The notes under the pieces are model-generated. The model saw only the letters and a program-made list of their open reading frames with translations. It did no database searches and was not told where the DNA came from. 64,000 bases of DNA from Deinococcus betulae (GTDB taxonomy: Bacteria; Deinococcota; Deinococci; Deinococcales; Deinococcaceae): contig NZ_JAIQXU010000008.1 in NCBI RefSeq assembly GCF_020166395.1, positions 82,920-146,919 of the forward strand. Direction: 5' to 3'. Below are positions 38,287-51,933 of this stretch, in pieces; within the stretch, counting starts at the first letter, position 1, and each line of letters opens with the position of its first letter. A program made the position numbers and the translations under genes.

Positions 38287-38360
38287 GTAAGGATGTGGCC
38301 CTGGCTGGTCCCGTGCCCTTCGCCACCGTCGCCGCTTGGCCGGCGCTCTACACTGACCGC

Positions 38361-39440
38361 GTGCGCGCTTCGCCCTGGCTTCCTGTTTTGCTGCTGCTGG
38401 CGCTGGCTGCCTACCTGCTGCCCGACTTGCGGCTGCCGTTTCAGCCGGCGCCGGTGGTCACGGTGCCTGGCCCATCTGCGGCCCCAGCCCTGCCTAATCA
38501 GCTTCCGGCCGCCACACGCGCCCTGTTCGAGAAAAGCCGCCCGGCCAGTGTGCGCGTGGAAAGCGTGAACCCCAGCACGCGCAACGCGGGCATCGGCACC
38601 GGATTTTTCATCAGCGAGACCGGGCAGGTGCTGACGGCCTACCATGTGGTCAGCGGGGGCCGCCTGTTTCAGGTCAGCACGCTCTCGGGGCGCTCGTATT
38701 CGGCGCAGGTGACGGCCTTTGACGCCAGCGCGGACGTAGCGCTGTTGCAGGTGCGGGGGCGTGGCCCCTTTCCTTACCTCAAGCTGGCCACCCGTCCGCC
38801 GCGCGTGGGCGAAACGGTGCTGGCAGTGGGCAACAGTGGGGGTGACTTTCTGCAACCCCGGCGCGGGCAACTGCTGGGCCTGGACACGCCGTCCAGCGAC
38901 GTGACCTTCCCGCAGGGCACCCTGGAAATGACGGCGCCGCTGGCGCCTGGGGACAGCGGCGGCCCCATCATTGACGGCAATGGGCAGGCCATCGGGGTGG
39001 TCAGTTACATCAGCGTGGATGTCAGCGGTCAGACCCGGCGCAGCTACGCCGTACCTGTCACTGAGGGCAACGCCCTGATTGCCTCGCTGAGGGCCGGAGA
39101 AACGAAAGATGTGCCGGTGGTGGGGCTGATTTTCGATACGGTCCACAGTGGCCGCACCGAGCTGGCGGGCGGCGTCATTGACGGCGTGGCCCGCCGCAGT
39201 CCTGCGGAGCGGGCGGGGCTGCGCGGCAACGTGCGTGACGGTCAGGGGAAGCTGGTCAGCCTGGGCGACGTGATTGTCCGGGTCAATGGCCAGCGCACCC
39301 GCGACGCCAACGCCGTGATTCAGGCGGTGCGCCGCTTAGCTGTAGGCGACACAGTCACCCTGACCTATCAGCGCGGCGAGGAACTCCGCGAAGCGCGCGT
39401 GGTCTTGGTGCCTAAGGCCAGCGTGAATCTGGAAGAGTGA
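38361..39440 (+). CDS. S1C family serine protease with PDZ domain (HtrA/DegP-like)
   Basis: A 359-residue envelope protease. The N-terminal span PWLPVLLLLALAAYLLP is an uncleaved anchor or signal. The catalytic triad is TAYHVV (His), ASADVALLQV (Asp) and PGDSGGPII (Ser). A C-terminal PDZ domain (GGVIDGVARRSPAERAGLRGN, LGDVIVRVNGQRTRDANAV) follows. It degrades or refolds damaged exported proteins. GTG 38361 is preferred to an in-frame start at 38280: TACACT is 6 nt before it and the signal-like helix then begins near residue 4. Divergent from padR; 132 nt lie between the starts. Confidence 0.92.
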   Translation: MRASPWLPVLLLLALAAYLLPDLRLPFQPAPVVTVPGPSAAPALPNQLPAATRALFEKSRPASVRVESVNPSTRNAGIGTGFFISETGQVLTAYHVVSGGRLFQVSTLSGRSYSAQVTAFDASADVALLQVRGRGPFPYLKLATRPPRVGETVLAVGNSGGDFLQPRRGQLLGLDTPSSDVTFPQGTLEMTAPLAPGDSGGPIIDGNGQAIGVVSYISVDVSGQTRRSYAVPVTEGNALIASLRAGETKDVPVVGLIFDTVHSGRTELAGGVIDGVARRSPAERAGLRGNVRDGQGKLVSLGDVIVRVNGQRTRDANAVIQAVRRLAVGDTVTLTYQRGEELREARVVLVPKASVNLEE

Positions 39441-39716
39441 GAAGAGGCGCCTGACAACGGTTGTGCGCTGCATTGAAGGCGGGTCAGCTCCACCTCAATG
39501 TCAGAGAATCGCCGGCATGTCTGAGTGCATGGCTCCGCTCGCCTCTGGGGCCACATGTGAGTGCGGGTCCCGTCTCTGACAGAACTCTTGCAGCTGACTG
39601 TGTCCGGAAACCTCAAGACCTCTATGAACCGTGACCGATGACATGAGAGGCCGCTTTGGCTAAACTTTATGGACAAGAGGTCAGTTCCGTGACCCTGTCC
39701 CTCGCAAGGAGTCCCC

Positions 39717-40355
39717 ATGAACAAGCTGTCCCAGACCGTTGCCCTTCTGAGCCTAATGGCCGCCCTTGCCAGCTGCGGCAAGGTGGTGGGCGCTTTCGTG
39801 CCGCCGCAAACCGTGACCAACCCGGCTGGCCTGGAAGGCAAGACCCTGACTTCGGATTCGGCGTTGCAACCCGCTGCTGTCAAGGGCAGCGTCAGTTACT
39901 CCACGCGCGGCGAAACCTTTGCGGACATTGCCTATCCCAAGGACGTGCCGTTTGATATCCGCCCACACGCCCTGGAGTTCCAGGCCGGTTTCAGTGAGGC
40001 CACGCTGGCAGGGACCTGCCTGCTGACGGCGCCGGCCACCGCAACTGTGACCCTCAAGTCGCTCAAGGTAGAGGTCAGTGACGCCTCGGGCAAGGCCATG
40101 TTCAGCGCCTTGCCGGGGACGACCTTTGCCCTCACCCGCCAGGGCACCAGCGCCACCTATGCGGTGTCCGACACGGTGGCCAGCGTTAAAGCGGGCGCCG
40201 CCGACACCGACGCTTTTATCCGGGTGCTGACCCAGGGCGGCCCCAACCAGGCCAGCGTCACTGCTGAAATTACCGCCGATAAGGATAGCCTGGCCGGCTG
40301 CACCATCTCCTTCAAGGTCAAGAACCCCAAGGTCATCCTGTCCGACTTTTCCTGA
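39717..40355 (+). CDS. Hypothetical lipoprotein (212 aa)
   Basis: AAGGAG precedes ATG 39717 by 7 nt. The signal peptide ends in a lipobox LASC (Cys20), so the protein is predicted to be anchored at the cell surface. The mature part is about 190 residues of beta-rich sequence (VTLKSLKVEVSDASG, QASVTAEITADKDSLAGCTISFKVKNPK) with two cysteines that could pair. I do not recognise a family. It is followed 15 nt later by a strong terminator and is monocistronic. The 276-nt gap upstream contains TAAACT near 39661 as a possible -10. Confidence 0.7.
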   Translation: MNKLSQTVALLSLMAALASCGKVVGAFVPPQTVTNPAGLEGKTLTSDSALQPAAVKGSVSYSTRGETFADIAYPKDVPFDIRPHALEFQAGFSEATLAGTCLLTAPATATVTLKSLKVEVSDASGKAMFSALPGTTFALTRQGTSATYAVSDTVASVKAGAADTDAFIRVLTQGGPNQASVTAEITADKDSLAGCTISFKVKNPKVILSDFS

Positions 40356-40369
40356 AAGAGGCTTCCGAC

Positions 40370-40410
40370 AAAAAAACCCCTCGGCTACTTGGCCGGGGGG
40401 CTCTTTTTTG
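40370..40410 (+). terminator. Rho-independent terminator of the lipoprotein gene
   Basis: CCCCTCGGC pairs with GCCGGGGG (one G-T pair) around a short loop and is followed by CTCTTTTTTG. An A-run on the left side allows partial function for the convergent cutA gene as well. Confidence 0.85.
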
Positions 40411-40418
40411 CCTGGGCT

Positions 40419-40739
40419 TTACCTTGAACCCGGTTCCAGGGCGCCGCGCAGCCACGCCTGAAATTCGGGCAGGGCGCGGTCGTATTGCAGGGCAATAATC
40501 TCGGGCACCTCGTAGGGGTGCAGGGCCTTGATTCGGGCCTCAAGGTCGGGGTACTGCTCGCCGCTGGTTTTAATCAGCAGCAGACTTTCAGGGTCTTCGG
40601 CCACGTCGCCGTGCCAGCGGTAGACGCTTTGCAGACCCGGCACGATATTGACGCAACCAGCCAGGTGTTCACTGACGAGAATCCGGGCCAAGTCCAGCGC
40701 CCGTTCCGGAGGAAGGGTGACCAGCACGACAAGTGACAT
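40419..40739 (-). CDS. cutA: Divalent-cation tolerance protein CutA
   Basis: A 106-residue trimeric ferredoxin-like protein. Family landmarks: LVTLPPERALDLARILVSEHLAGCVNIVPGLQSVYRW (in parts; conserved Cys29), DPESLLLIKTSGEQYPDLEARIKALHPYEVPEIIAL (in parts; the HPYEVPEI motif is diagnostic). It binds copper and is linked to divalent metal tolerance and, in other organisms, to signalling. The frame is open upstream to 40922, but ATG 40739 gives the family length, and TATGCT 9 nt upstream matches other 2-nt-leader genes of the window. Confidence 0.93.
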   Translation of the reverse strand: MSLVVLVTLPPERALDLARILVSEHLAGCVNIVPGLQSVYRWHGDVAEDPESLLLIKTSGEQYPDLEARIKALHPYEVPEIIALQYDRALPEFQAWLRGALEPGSR

Positions 40740-40836
40740 AAGAAGTGCAGCATACGCCGGGGCGGCATGAGGAGCAGAGGGTGCGTGAACGTTCCCACAA
40801 GTGGCGGCAGGGGTGCTGCAAGGTAGGCTGCCCCCT

Positions 40837-41280
40837 ATGCGGACGGTGGTCCTGATTGTTCTGCTGGTGCTGCTGGGGCTGTTTGCCCTGCTGAACACCA
40901 ACGCGCTGATGTTTCCGCACACCCTGAGCCTGGGCTTCGTGACCTATCAGGGCGTGCCGATGGGGCTGATTCTGCTCATTCTGGGCACCCTGCTGATGGT
41001 GCTGTTTTACGCCTGGGCGGGGCTTGCGGGCTTGCGGGCTCAGGCCGACAGCGCCCGGCTGCTGCGCGATATGGAAGCCCTGCGGGTTAGTCTGGACAGC
41101 CAGGAAAGCAGCCGCTTTGCCCAATTGCAGGAGCATCTGGACGCCCGGTTTCACACCCTGGGACCAGGCCAGAATGCCGGCGAGGTGGCGGCCCTGAGTG
41201 CGCGTGTGGACGCCCTGAGCCGTGACCTGAACCTGCAACTGGCGCAGCTGGACGACTACCTGAAAGGCAAGCTGGGCTAG
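40837..41280 (+). CDS. LapA/DUF1049-like membrane protein with coiled coil
   Basis: A 147-residue protein. Two membrane spans, VVLIVLLVLLGLFALLNTNA (~4-23) and MGLILLILGTLLMVLFYAWAG (~42-62), separated by a short loop (LSLGFVTYQGVP), match the LapA domain layout. A cytoplasmic coiled coil of ~70 residues follows (LRDMEALRVSLDSQESSRFAQLQEHL; AALSARVDALSRDLNLQLAQLDDYL). In E. coli LapA works with LapB in LPS control; here it is probably a general envelope scaffold. TAGGCT lies 7 nt before ATG 40837, which overrides an in-frame start at 40801. Confidence 0.75.
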   Translation: MRTVVLIVLLVLLGLFALLNTNALMFPHTLSLGFVTYQGVPMGLILLILGTLLMVLFYAWAGLAGLRAQADSARLLRDMEALRVSLDSQESSRFAQLQEHLDARFHTLGPGQNAGEVAALSARVDALSRDLNLQLAQLDDYLKGKLG

Positions 41281-41461
41281 GCGCGCGCCTTGAACCCGGT
41301 GCAATGCAGCCGCAGGGGGCACCCTAGAATGCGCGGGTAGGAAGTTCGGCCTGGCGGGTGCGCCAGGACAAGCCACACCGGAAGTCTGTGTTTTCACCTG
41401 TACCGGCACTGTTTGACACACAGCCGCTGTTTTCCACCCTTCTAACGAGGAGTTTGACCGC

Positions 41462-42316
41462 ATGGCCCTTGACCGTTTCTTTCGCCGTCGCCGCCCGCAA
41501 GTGCAGCCGGGCACCGACCTGCCTGACCTGTGGACCCAGTGCCCCGCCTGCAAAGAAGGGCTGTATAACCGTGAGCTGGAAGCCAGCGCCTTCGTGTGCC
41601 CCAAGTGCGGCCATCACCTGCGGCTGGACGCCGCGCAGCGCGTCAACGTCCTGCTGGATGAGGGCAGCTTTGTCCAGCACTCGGGCCGGGTTCAGCCCAC
41701 CGACGCCCTGAACTTCGTAGACACCGAGAGCTACATTGAGCGTCTACGCCGCGCGCAGAAAAAGACGGGCCGACCCGACGCCATCCTGACCGGGCGCGGC
41801 ACCCTGCTGGGGCAGGCGGTCACGGTCGCGGTGATGGACTTCGCCTTTTCGGGCGGCAGCATGGGCAGCGTGGTGGGCGAGGAGATTGCCCGCGCGGCCG
41901 AATACGCCGCCGAAGCCGGTACGCCGCTGCTGATCGTGACCGCCAGCGGCGGCGCCCGTATGCAGGAAAGTGCCCTGTCCCTGATGCAGATGGCCAAAAC
42001 CACTGTGGCGCTAGAAACCCTAGCCGACCGTGGCCTGCCGTATGTCAGCATCTTGACCGACCCCACCACCGGGGGCGTGACCGCCAGTTTCGCCACGATT
42101 GCCGATGTGATTGTGGCCGAGCCGGGCGCCCTGATTGGCTTTGCGGGGCCGCGCGTCATTCAGCAGACCATCCGCCAGAATCTGCCTGAGGGCTTTCAGC
42201 GCGCCGAGTTTCTACTGGAACACGGCATGGTGGACGCCGTGGTGGACCGGCGTGAACAGCGCAGCTATCTGGCGTCCCTGCTGGGCCTGCTCACCAGACG
42301 CGAGGCCAGCGCATGA
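41462..42316 (+). CDS. accD: Acetyl-CoA carboxylase carboxyltransferase subunit beta
   Basis: First committed step of fatty-acid synthesis: transfer of CO2 from biotin to acetyl-CoA, with AccA as partner. 284 aa. The N-terminal zinc finger is CPAC...CPKC (~28-52). The carboxyltransferase core shows [26 protein letters not shown] (~124-149), [21 protein letters not shown] and [17 protein letters not shown], then [36 protein letters not shown], all in family order. GAGGAG lies upstream of ATG 41462. The stop overlaps the accA start by 4 nt. TTGACA at 41413-41418 may be a -35, but no good -10 is placed. Confidence 0.96.
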   Translation: MALDRFFRRRRPQVQPGTDLPDLWTQCPACKEGLYNRELEASAFVCPKCGHHLRLDAAQRVNVLLDEGSFVQHSGRVQPTDALNFVDTESYIERLRRAQKKTGRPDAILTGRGTLLGQAVTVAVMDFAFSGGSMGSVVGEEIARAAEYAAEAGTPLLIVTASGGARMQESALSLMQMAKTTVALETLADRGLPYVSILTDPTTGGVTASFATIADVIVAEPGALIGFAGPRVIQQTIRQNLPEGFQRAEFLLEHGMVDAVVDRREQRSYLASLLGLLTRREASA

Positions 42317-43260
42317 CCGCCCTGAAAGACACCCTGCGGGAATTGGAGGCACGGGTGCGCGACCTGGAAGCCACTGCGCAGAAGACCGGCCAGAATCTCG
42401 ACGCCGCCATTCATCCCCTGCGCGCCGAGGTGCAGCGCCTGCAAACCGAGCAGGCTCAGCAGCCGGTCAGCCGCTGGGAGCGGGTGCAACTGGCCCGTGC
42501 CCAGGGCCGCCCCACCGCCCTGGACTATGTGGACCGCCTGTGTACCGAATTCACCGAGTTGCACGGTGACCGCCGCTACGGCGATGACCCGGCCCTGATT
42601 GGCGGCCCGGCGCGCTGGCAGGGCGTACCCGTCATGCTGCTGCTGCAACAAAAGGGCCGCGACACCAAGAGCAAAATCAAGCGCCGCTTTGGCAGCGCCA
42701 ACCCCGAAGGCTACCGCAAGGCCGTGCGCCTGATGGACCTGGCCGACAAATTTGGCCTGCCGGTGGTGGCGCTGGTGGACACCCAGGGCGCCTACCCCGG
42801 CCTGGAGGCCGAGGAGCGCGGCCAGGGCTGGGCTATTGCCGAGAGCATTCGCCGCATGCTGACCCTGCGCGTGCCCGTCATCAATGTGGTGATTGGGGAA
42901 GGCGGCAGTGGCGGGGCACTGGCGGTAGGCGTGGGCAACCGCGTCCTGATTCAGGAAAATGCCTGGTACTCGGTGATTTCGCCTGAAGGCGCGGCCAGCA
43001 TCATCTGGAAAGACGCCAGCAAGGCCCCTCTGGCCGCCGAGGCCCTGAAACTGACCGCCCCCGACCTGCTGGCCCTGGGCATCGTGGAAGAGGTTATTCC
43101 CGAGCCGCTGGGCGGCGCCCACGGCAACGCCGACGCGGCAGCCGAAGCGGTGGGCGAGGCGGTCAGCCGTCACCTGCGCGACCTGATGGCGCAGACTCCT
43201 GAGGCCCTGAAGGCCAGCCGCGCGGCCCGCTTCCGCAAACTGGGCGCGTATAAGGAATAG
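42313..43260 (+). CDS. accA: Acetyl-CoA carboxylase carboxyltransferase subunit alpha
   Basis: Partner of AccD, 315 aa. The N-terminal coiled coil ([20 protein letters not shown]) leads to [24 protein letters not shown], the CoA-binding [29 protein letters not shown] (~119-147), [24 protein letters not shown] (~162-185) and the oxyanion loop [16 protein letters not shown]. All are canonical for AccA. ATG 42313 overlaps the accD stop (ATGA), so the two subunits are made in a fixed ratio. BiotinyI carrier and biotin carboxylase genes (accB, accC) are not in the window. Confidence 0.96.
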   Translation: MTALKDTLRELEARVRDLEATAQKTGQNLDAAIHPLRAEVQRLQTEQAQQPVSRWERVQLARAQGRPTALDYVDRLCTEFTELHGDRRYGDDPALIGGPARWQGVPVMLLLQQKGRDTKSKIKRRFGSANPEGYRKAVRLMDLADKFGLPVVALVDTQGAYPGLEAEERGQGWAIAESIRRMLTLRVPVINVVIGEGGSGGALAVGVGNRVLIQENAWYSVISPEGAASIIWKDASKAPLAAEALKLTAPDLLALGIVEEVIPEPLGGAHGNADAAAEAVGEAVSRHLRDLMAQTPEALKASRAARFRKLGAYKE

Positions 43261-43365
43261 AAAGGGGGTCGGAGAGGGGGCCACGTCGTTCAGAAGGCGT
43301 GGCCCTTTGAGCGGCTCTGCGAACATGCTGATGCGCGCTCCTGCCGCACCTGAAACAATGCGGGC

Positions 43366-45429
43366 GTGACCTCAACCCACTCACAGCCCGTTCCGGTTTC
43401 TGTTCGGGGCGACCACGTAGACGTGTACACGAACGCGCGCGGCGAGGCCGTGCCGGTGCCGGACCCATACCGCTGGCTGGAAGACCCTGACAGTGACCAG
43501 ACCCGCGCCTGGGTGGCCGAGCAAAACGAGGTCACCGAGGCGTTTCTGGCGGCCCTGCCTGCGCGCGCCCACTACCGCCAGCGCCTGAGCGCCCTGTGGG
43601 ACTACGCCAAGCCGGGCGCGCCCTGGATGCGCGGCGGGCGGTCTTTCCGGATGTACAACCCTGGCCTGCTGAACCAGCCGGTGCTGGAAACGGCGCCGAC
43701 CCCCACCGGCCCGTGGCGCTCCCTGCTGGACCCCAACACCCTCAGCGAGGACGGCACGGTGGCGCTGGCGGGCGCCTCGGTCAGCCGCGACGGGCGCCAG
43801 CTGGCTTACGCCACCCAGAGCGGCGGCAGCGACTGGCAGCGCTGGCAGGTGCGGGACATTGACAGCGGCCAGGACAGCGCCGAGAGGCTGGACTGGAGCA
43901 AGTTCAGCGGTGCGACCTGGCACCCCGACGGCAGCGGCTTTTACTACAGCGCCTACGACGCCCCGGTCACTGGCGAAGCCCTGACCGGCACCAATAGGGG
44001 CCAGCGCCTCATGTTTCACCGCCTGGGCACCCCTCAGGCTGAGGACCAACTGATCCTGGCCCGCCCCGACCAGCCGGACTGGGGGTTTGAGGCGACCGTC
44101 ACCGAGGACGCGCGGTATCTGGTGGTTCAGGTCTGGATAGGGACCGACCCGCGCGGGCTGCTGTGGGTGCGTCCTCTGGCCTCAGACGGGCCCTTCACCG
44201 AACTGGTTTCCGAGTTCCGGGCCGCCTACTGGATGGTCGGCAGTGACGGCGACACCCTGTTCGTGCAGACCGACGAGGACGCCCCACGTGGGCAACTGCT
44301 GGCCTGGAACGCCGTGACGGGCGAGCGCCGCACTTTGATTCCTCAGGGACCCGACACCCTGGAAGCCGCGCACGTGGTGTCCGGCGGCCTGCTGACCGTG
44401 ACCCTGAGGGACGCCAGCCACCGCCTGCACCTGTACGGCCGCGAAGGCACGCTGCAACGCGAGATCGCTCTGCCCACCTTCGGCACCCTGGCCCTGAACA
44501 CCCACCCGGATGACCCGGAGGTCTACGCCACCTTCACGTCTTTTCTGGCCCCCACCACCCCCTACCGCCTGACCCTGCCGGGCGGCGACCTTGAGCCGCT
44601 GGCTGAGCCTGCCCTGCCCTTTGACTCCTCGCCCTATGAGGTCACCCAGGACTTTGCCACCAGCCCGGACGGCACGCGCGTGCCTCTATTTATCGTGGCG
44701 CGGCGCGGCCTGCCCAGGGACGGCACCCACCCCACACTGCTATACGGCTACGGCGGGTTTAACGTCAGTTTGACCCCAGCGTTCAGTGTGTCGCGGCTGG
44801 CGTGGCTGGAGCGCGGCGGGGTGTATGTGCAGGCCAACCTGCGCGGCGGCGCCGAATACGGCGAGGAGTGGCACCTGGCCGGGACCAGGGAACGCAAGCA
44901 GAATGTCTTTGACGACTTTATCGCCTGTGCCGAACACCTGGGGGCCGCAGGCTGGACCTCGCCGCAGCGGCTGGCGATTCAGGGCGGCAGCAACGGCGGC
45001 CTGCTGGTGGGCGCCTGCCTGACCCAGCGGCCAGACCTGTTCGCGGCGGCCCTGCCGGATGTCGGCGTGCTGGACATGCTGCGCTACCACCTCTTTACCA
45101 TCGGCTGGGCCTGGGCCAGCGACTATGGCCGCAGCGATGACCCGGCCATGTTCGACGTGCTGCGCGCCTATTCACCGCTGCACACCCTGAAAGAAGGCGA
45201 GCGCTACCCCGCCACCCTGATTACGACCGGCGACCACGACGACCGGGTGGTGCCGGCCCATTCCTTCAAGTTTGGGGCGGCCTTGCAGCGGGCGCAGGGC
45301 GGCCCCGCCCCAACCCTGCTGCGCATTCAGACCCGCGCGGGGCACGGGGCCGGTAAGCCCACAGCGCTGGTCATTGAACAGGCCGCTGACCTTTACGCCT
45401 TTCTGGAGCGGGCGCTGGGCATGAGCTAA
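43366..45429 (+). CDS. Prolyl oligopeptidase family protein (S9A)
   Basis: 687 residues, no signal peptide. It starts [31 protein letters not shown] (in parts), the S9A N-terminal hallmark. A seven-bladed propeller follows (to ~410), then the hydrolase domain: [19 protein letters not shown] (~455-473), [16 protein letters not shown], nucleophile [12 protein letters not shown] (~543-554), Asp in [14 protein letters not shown] and His in [11 protein letters not shown]. It cleaves after proline in peptides up to about 30 residues. GTG 43366 follows an AACAAT by 6 nt. Together with the S9 acyl-peptidase at 28.8 kb it adds to peptide recycling. Confidence 0.94.
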   Translation: MTSTHSQPVPVSVRGDHVDVYTNARGEAVPVPDPYRWLEDPDSDQTRAWVAEQNEVTEAFLAALPARAHYRQRLSALWDYAKPGAPWMRGGRSFRMYNPGLLNQPVLETAPTPTGPWRSLLDPNTLSEDGTVALAGASVSRDGRQLAYATQSGGSDWQRWQVRDIDSGQDSAERLDWSKFSGATWHPDGSGFYYSAYDAPVTGEALTGTNRGQRLMFHRLGTPQAEDQLILARPDQPDWGFEATVTEDARYLVVQVWIGTDPRGLLWVRPLASDGPFTELVSEFRAAYWMVGSDGDTLFVQTDEDAPRGQLLAWNAVTGERRTLIPQGPDTLEAAHVVSGGLLTVTLRDASHRLHLYGREGTLQREIALPTFGTLALNTHPDDPEVYATFTSFLAPTTPYRLTLPGGDLEPLAEPALPFDSSPYEVTQDFATSPDGTRVPLFIVARRGLPRDGTHPTLLYGYGGFNVSLTPAFSVSRLAWLERGGVYVQANLRGGAEYGEEWHLAGTRERKQNVFDDFIACAEHLGAAGWTSPQRLAIQGGSNGGLLVGACLTQRPDLFAAALPDVGVLDMLRYHLFTIGWAWASDYGRSDDPAMFDVLRAYSPLHTLKEGERYPATLITTGDHDDRVVPAHSFKFGAALQRAQGGPAPTLLRIQTRAGHGAGKPTALVIEQAADLYAFLERALGMS

Positions 45430-45481
45430 AGGCAGACAGGGGAGGCGGGGCCCCCGACCTTTTGCAGCGTACCCTGACCCT

Positions 45482-46111
45482 ATGCCTGACCTGCCCACGC
45501 TGCTGGCGTTCACCGCTGCCTCGCTGGCGCTGCTGCTGGTGCCAGGGCCCAGCGTGCTGTTCATTGTGGCGCGCAGCCTCCACCAGGGACGGCGGGCGGG
45601 GCTGGTCTCGGCGCTGGGGGTACAGGTGGGCGGGCTGGTGCATGTGCTGGCCGCCACCCTGGGCGTGTCGGCCCTGGTGCTGTCCTCCGCGCTGCTGTTT
45701 TCAGTGCTGAAGTGGGTGGGGGCCATCTACCTGGTGGTGCTGGGCCTCCGCACCTGGCTGGCGCGCGATCCTGGTCCCGCAGACCGGGCGGCCCCTCCGG
45801 CCCAACCGCTGCGGCGACTGTTCACGCAGGGCGCGGTGGTCAATCTCCTCAATCCCAAAACGGCGCTGTTCTTTCTGGCTTTTCTGCCCCAGTTTGTGCG
45901 GCCTGACCAGGGGCCCGTCTGGGCACAGACGCTCTTGCTGGGCGGCTTCTTTCTGGTGCTGGCGACCCTGAGTGACTCGGCGTACGCGCTGCTGGCCGGC
46001 AGCGTGGGCCGCCGGTTGCAGGGCGCCCTGGTTGCCCGCTGGCAGCGCTACCTCACCGGAGGCGTATTTATTGCGCTCGGCCTCGGCACAGCGTCGGTCC
46101 AGCGCGCCTAG
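45482..46111 (+). CDS. LysE/RhtB family exporter
   Basis: A 209-residue membrane protein with about six hydrophobic segments. The RhtB start is LLAFTAASLALLLVPGPSVLFIVARSLHQGRRAGLVSALGVQVGGLVHVLAATLGVSAL (in parts; PGPS at ~21-24 is the family motif). The loop around GAVVNLLNPKTALFFLAFLPQFV (~118-140) is also diagnostic. These proteins export amino acids such as homoserine, threonine or leucine. TACCCT lies 6 nt before ATG 45482 (leaderless). It faces ttcA with only 4 nt between the stops. Confidence 0.9.
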   Translation: MPDLPTLLAFTAASLALLLVPGPSVLFIVARSLHQGRRAGLVSALGVQVGGLVHVLAATLGVSALVLSSALLFSVLKWVGAIYLVVLGLRTWLARDPGPADRAAPPAQPLRRLFTQGAVVNLLNPKTALFFLAFLPQFVRPDQGPVWAQTLLLGGFFLVLATLSDSAYALLAGSVGRRLQGALVARWQRYLTGGVFIALGLGTASVQRA

Positions 46112-46115
46112 CCCC

Positions 46116-47003
<888 letters not shown>

Positions 47004-47222
47004 GGGGCGCGGGGCCTATGGTACGCGCTGGCTGACCCGCCAAGTGTTCCCTGACGGGGACGCTCATGCTTTGGGGGGATGAGCCCGCAGGGGGCCGCGT
47101 GGCAAACTGCGCCGCATGACGGCTCTGCGCCCAGTCGCCCTGCCCGCCGCAGCCTCGCCGCGCGCCCCCCACCGTGACGCCCGCCTCTGCGGCCGCTTCC
47201 CTGGCCCGCTACAGTGACCCGG

Positions 47223-49643
<2,421 letters not shown>

Positions 49644-49841
49644 CGGAAGAGCCTTTGACCGCCGTAGCTCAGTGAGTTTGAGGAAGCCCCTTTAGCATCT
49701 GCATTGAACCAACCGAAAAAGCTGACAGACCACAGGTGGAGTCGGTCAGCGTGCTGGCTTCCTCTCCCTGGAATGAGCCACCGCCCTAAGGGGCCAGTGG
49801 CCTCTGGCTTGTGCCTGCGGCTCAGCCTCTAAACTGCCTTC

Positions 49842-50078
49842 ATGTCTCTGGGGCTCTGGCTCGTCACTTTGCTGGCCTGCGTGCTGGCGCCTGTCAGTGT
49901 GATGGCGCTGGGCCGCCGCCTGCCCCAGGTGTCGGTCCCAGGGCTGGCAGGTGAGGGGCTCACGGCCGCCTTGCTGGCGGTGCTGCTGCTCAATGACACT
50001 CCTCTGTACGCCCTGCTGTTGGTCTTTGTCGCAGGCGCAGTGCGCACCGGGCTGGCCCTGGCCCGGCATCTGCGCTAG
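49842..50078 (+). CDS. Small membrane protein (78 aa)
   Basis: TAAACT lies 6 nt before ATG 49842, the leaderless pattern. Two or three hydrophobic helices: LWLVTLLACVLAPVSVMALG (~5-24), GLTAALLAVLLL (~39-50) and LYALLLVFVAGAVRTGLALARHL (~55-77). The length and last helix faintly recall MrpF/MnhF antiporter subunits, but no other mrp genes are present, and I do not assign it. It ends 21 nt before the next gene, which has its own promoter. Confidence 0.6.
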   Translation: MSLGLWLVTLLACVLAPVSVMALGRRLPQVSVPGLAGEGLTAALLAVLLLNDTPLYALLLVFVAGAVRTGLALARHLR

Positions 50079-50099
50079 CAGAACGCTACACTTCCGCCC

Positions 50100-51008
50100 A
50101 TGTCTGCCCGTGCGCGCGGCGCCCTGCTGCTAATTCTCGTGACCTGTCTGTGGGGCAGCACGTTCGCCGTGGTCAAGACCCTGGGCGAAAGCCTGAGCGC
50201 CCCGGTTCTGATTGCCTGGCGCTTTTCGATTGCGGCGCTGGCGCTGTTGCCACTGCTGCTGTGGCGCCCAGCCCGCGCAGCGCCCCCGGCTGGACCGGGC
50301 AGCCCGCTGTGGCGCGACGGGCTGCTGCTGGGTGCCTGGCTGATTGCCGGCTACGGCACCCAGACGGTGGCGCTGCAAACCACCAGCGCCAACCGAGCCG
50401 CCTTTTTCACGGCCCTGAGCGTGGTGCTGGTGCCGCTGTGGCTGGCCGTGGTGCAGCGCCGCCGCCTGCCGCTGACCCTGTGGGCGGCGCTGCCGCTGGC
50501 CGTGGCGGGCCTGGCCCTGCTGTCCTGGGAAGGCGGCGCGCTGGTGGTGGGCGACGCCTGGGCACTGGCCTGCGCCGTGACCTACGCCGGGTTCATCGTG
50601 GCGCTGGAAGGCACGGCGCACCGGCACGCCGCGCTGCCCTTTACCGCCGCGCAGGTGCTGAGTGTCACTGGGCTGGCGTGGCTCTGGGCGCTGCTGGCCA
50701 GCCCCGGTGAACTGTGGCCGCCCGCCTCTACCTGGGGGCCGCTGCTGTACCTGGGCGTGGCCGCGACGGCCGTGACCACCCTGCTGCAAACTGTGGGCCA
50801 GCGCCACGTCAGCGCCGCCGAGGCCAGTCTGATTTACGCCCTGGAGCCAGTGACCGCCAGTGCTTTTAGCTATGTGCTACTGCGTGAACAGATCGGCGCG
50901 CGCGGCGCGCTGGGCGGCGCCTTCGTGGTGGTCGCAACGGTCCTGAGCCAGCGTGCAGCGAGTAACCCGCGCCCCGAAACGCCTGCTGTGCAAGCCGAGA
51001 ATGCGTAG
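50100..51008 (+). CDS. EamA/DMT family transporter
   Basis: A 302-residue membrane protein with two EamA repeats. The first starts [35 protein letters not shown] (in parts) and includes [30 protein letters not shown]. The second ends [44 protein letters not shown] (in parts), the standard DMT signature. It is probably a metabolite exporter; substrate unknown. It is a distant paralogue of the transporter at 10.7-11.6 kb. TACACT lies 7 nt before ATG 50100. Confidence 0.88.
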   Translation: MSARARGALLLILVTCLWGSTFAVVKTLGESLSAPVLIAWRFSIAALALLPLLLWRPARAAPPAGPGSPLWRDGLLLGAWLIAGYGTQTVALQTTSANRAAFFTALSVVLVPLWLAVVQRRRLPLTLWAALPLAVAGLALLSWEGGALVVGDAWALACAVTYAGFIVALEGTAHRHAALPFTAAQVLSVTGLAWLWALLASPGELWPPASTWGPLLYLGVAATAVTTLLQTVGQRHVSAAEASLIYALEPVTASAFSYVLLREQIGARGALGGAFVVVATVLSQRAASNPRPETPAVQAENA

Positions 51009-51175
51009 CAGCCTTCAGGCAGGGGAGGCCTTCTAGCCTCTTCAAAGGGAGTCGCTGACTCTCTTCCTGACGAAACGGTGGATTGCCCTGGACAGCAAAC
51101 TTACGCGGTTAAAAGAGTGGGCTGTGCGTGAAATAGAGCACCGCTGTCAATTCTCCTGGTCAGCTCGCCGCAAAA

Positions 51176-51204
51176 GTGAAAGAGGGCCGGACACTTTCCG
51201 GCCC
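51176..51204 (-). terminator. Rho-independent terminator of the CvpA-like gene
   Basis: On the minus strand GGGCCGGA/TCCGGCCC, 8 bp with a 5-nt loop, is followed by TCTTTCACTTTTG. It lies 17 nt past the stop at 51221. Confidence 0.8.
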
Positions 51205-51220
51205 GCCTTGATTGGGTTCC

Positions 51221-51703
51221 TTATCTCGCCCGTGCTTGGTCGGGCATCAGCAGGGTTTTCAGGGCGGGGCTGCCGCCCCAGACGCTACGCAGGCCATTTT
51301 GGACCGCTGAGCCGCTGACGGCGCGGTAAAGCACTGGCGGCAGGCTGGGGGACGGGTAGACGCCCCGCTTGCCCTCGGTGCCCACCTTCACGTCCAGTGG
51401 AAAGCCCAGCGCCAGCGTCGAAATTAGCACGCCGCCCAGCACAAACCCGCCCACGGCCCCGGCCCCCAGGTGCCAGGGGTTTTCCAGCGGCATGGGGACC
51501 AGGCGCAGAATCACGGTGGCGATCCCCACACCCAGCGCGGCGCTGAGGAGTGCCGCCAGGGGACCCCCCACCAGGGCGTTGGCCAGGAAGGCGGCGGCCA
51601 GGCCCCCAACCCCCCAGGCCAGGCCCGCCAAACCGCGCCGCGCCCCCAGGGCAGTGATTACGGCCCACAAGGTCACCAGCAGCGCATCGAACCAGGTCAT
51701 CAC
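51221..51703 (-). CDS. CvpA-like membrane protein
   Basis: A 160-residue protein with four hydrophobic, Ala/Gly-rich segments: WFDALLVTLWAVITALGARRGLAGLAWGVGGLAAAFLANAL (two spans with the GxxRG turn seen in CvpA), LAALLSAALGVGIATVILRLV, and GAVGGFVLGGVLISTLALGF. The C-terminus is soluble. CvpA proteins are linked to colicin V export and envelope stability. TACACT lies 7 nt before a GTG at 51703, which is followed directly by ATG, so the leaderless rule favours GTG. Divergent from the response regulator. Confidence 0.65.
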   Translation of the reverse strand: MMTWFDALLVTLWAVITALGARRGLAGLAWGVGGLAAAFLANALVGGPLAALLSAALGVGIATVILRLVPMPLENPWHLGAGAVGGFVLGGVLISTLALGFPLDVKVGTEGKRGVYPSPSLPPVLYRAVSGSAVQNGLRSVWGGSPALKTLLMPDQARAR

Positions 51704-51933
51704 GTTCCGCAGTGTACTGGGGCGCGCTTACAAAAACCTGCTGCGGCGGCCTCAGGTGGGACAGAGGAGAAGGGCCAATAGGCTTTGAGTGCTGCCTGCA
51801 GGAGCAGTGGGGCTGGTGACGGCAAGAAGGCCGATCAGTAGGTCGTCGCCTGGCCCAGAAGTGGACAGAGCCCCATCTGACTTCCCAGGCAGCTGTCCCA
51901 ATCTGCGCGGCGGCGCTGCCCTACACTGAAGCC

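Noticed and set aside
47116..47217. 33-codon ORF before the PBP gene, with CAAACT 7 nt upstream
   Set aside because: The -10 lacks the initial T of TANNNT and the PBP has its own TACAGT overlapping the ORF end, so evidence is too thin.
49715..49755. Hairpin GCTGACAGAC/GTCGGTCAGC after the PBP gene
   Set aside because: The T-run is on the minus-strand side, where no gene ends, and the stem has a mismatch; not called a terminator.
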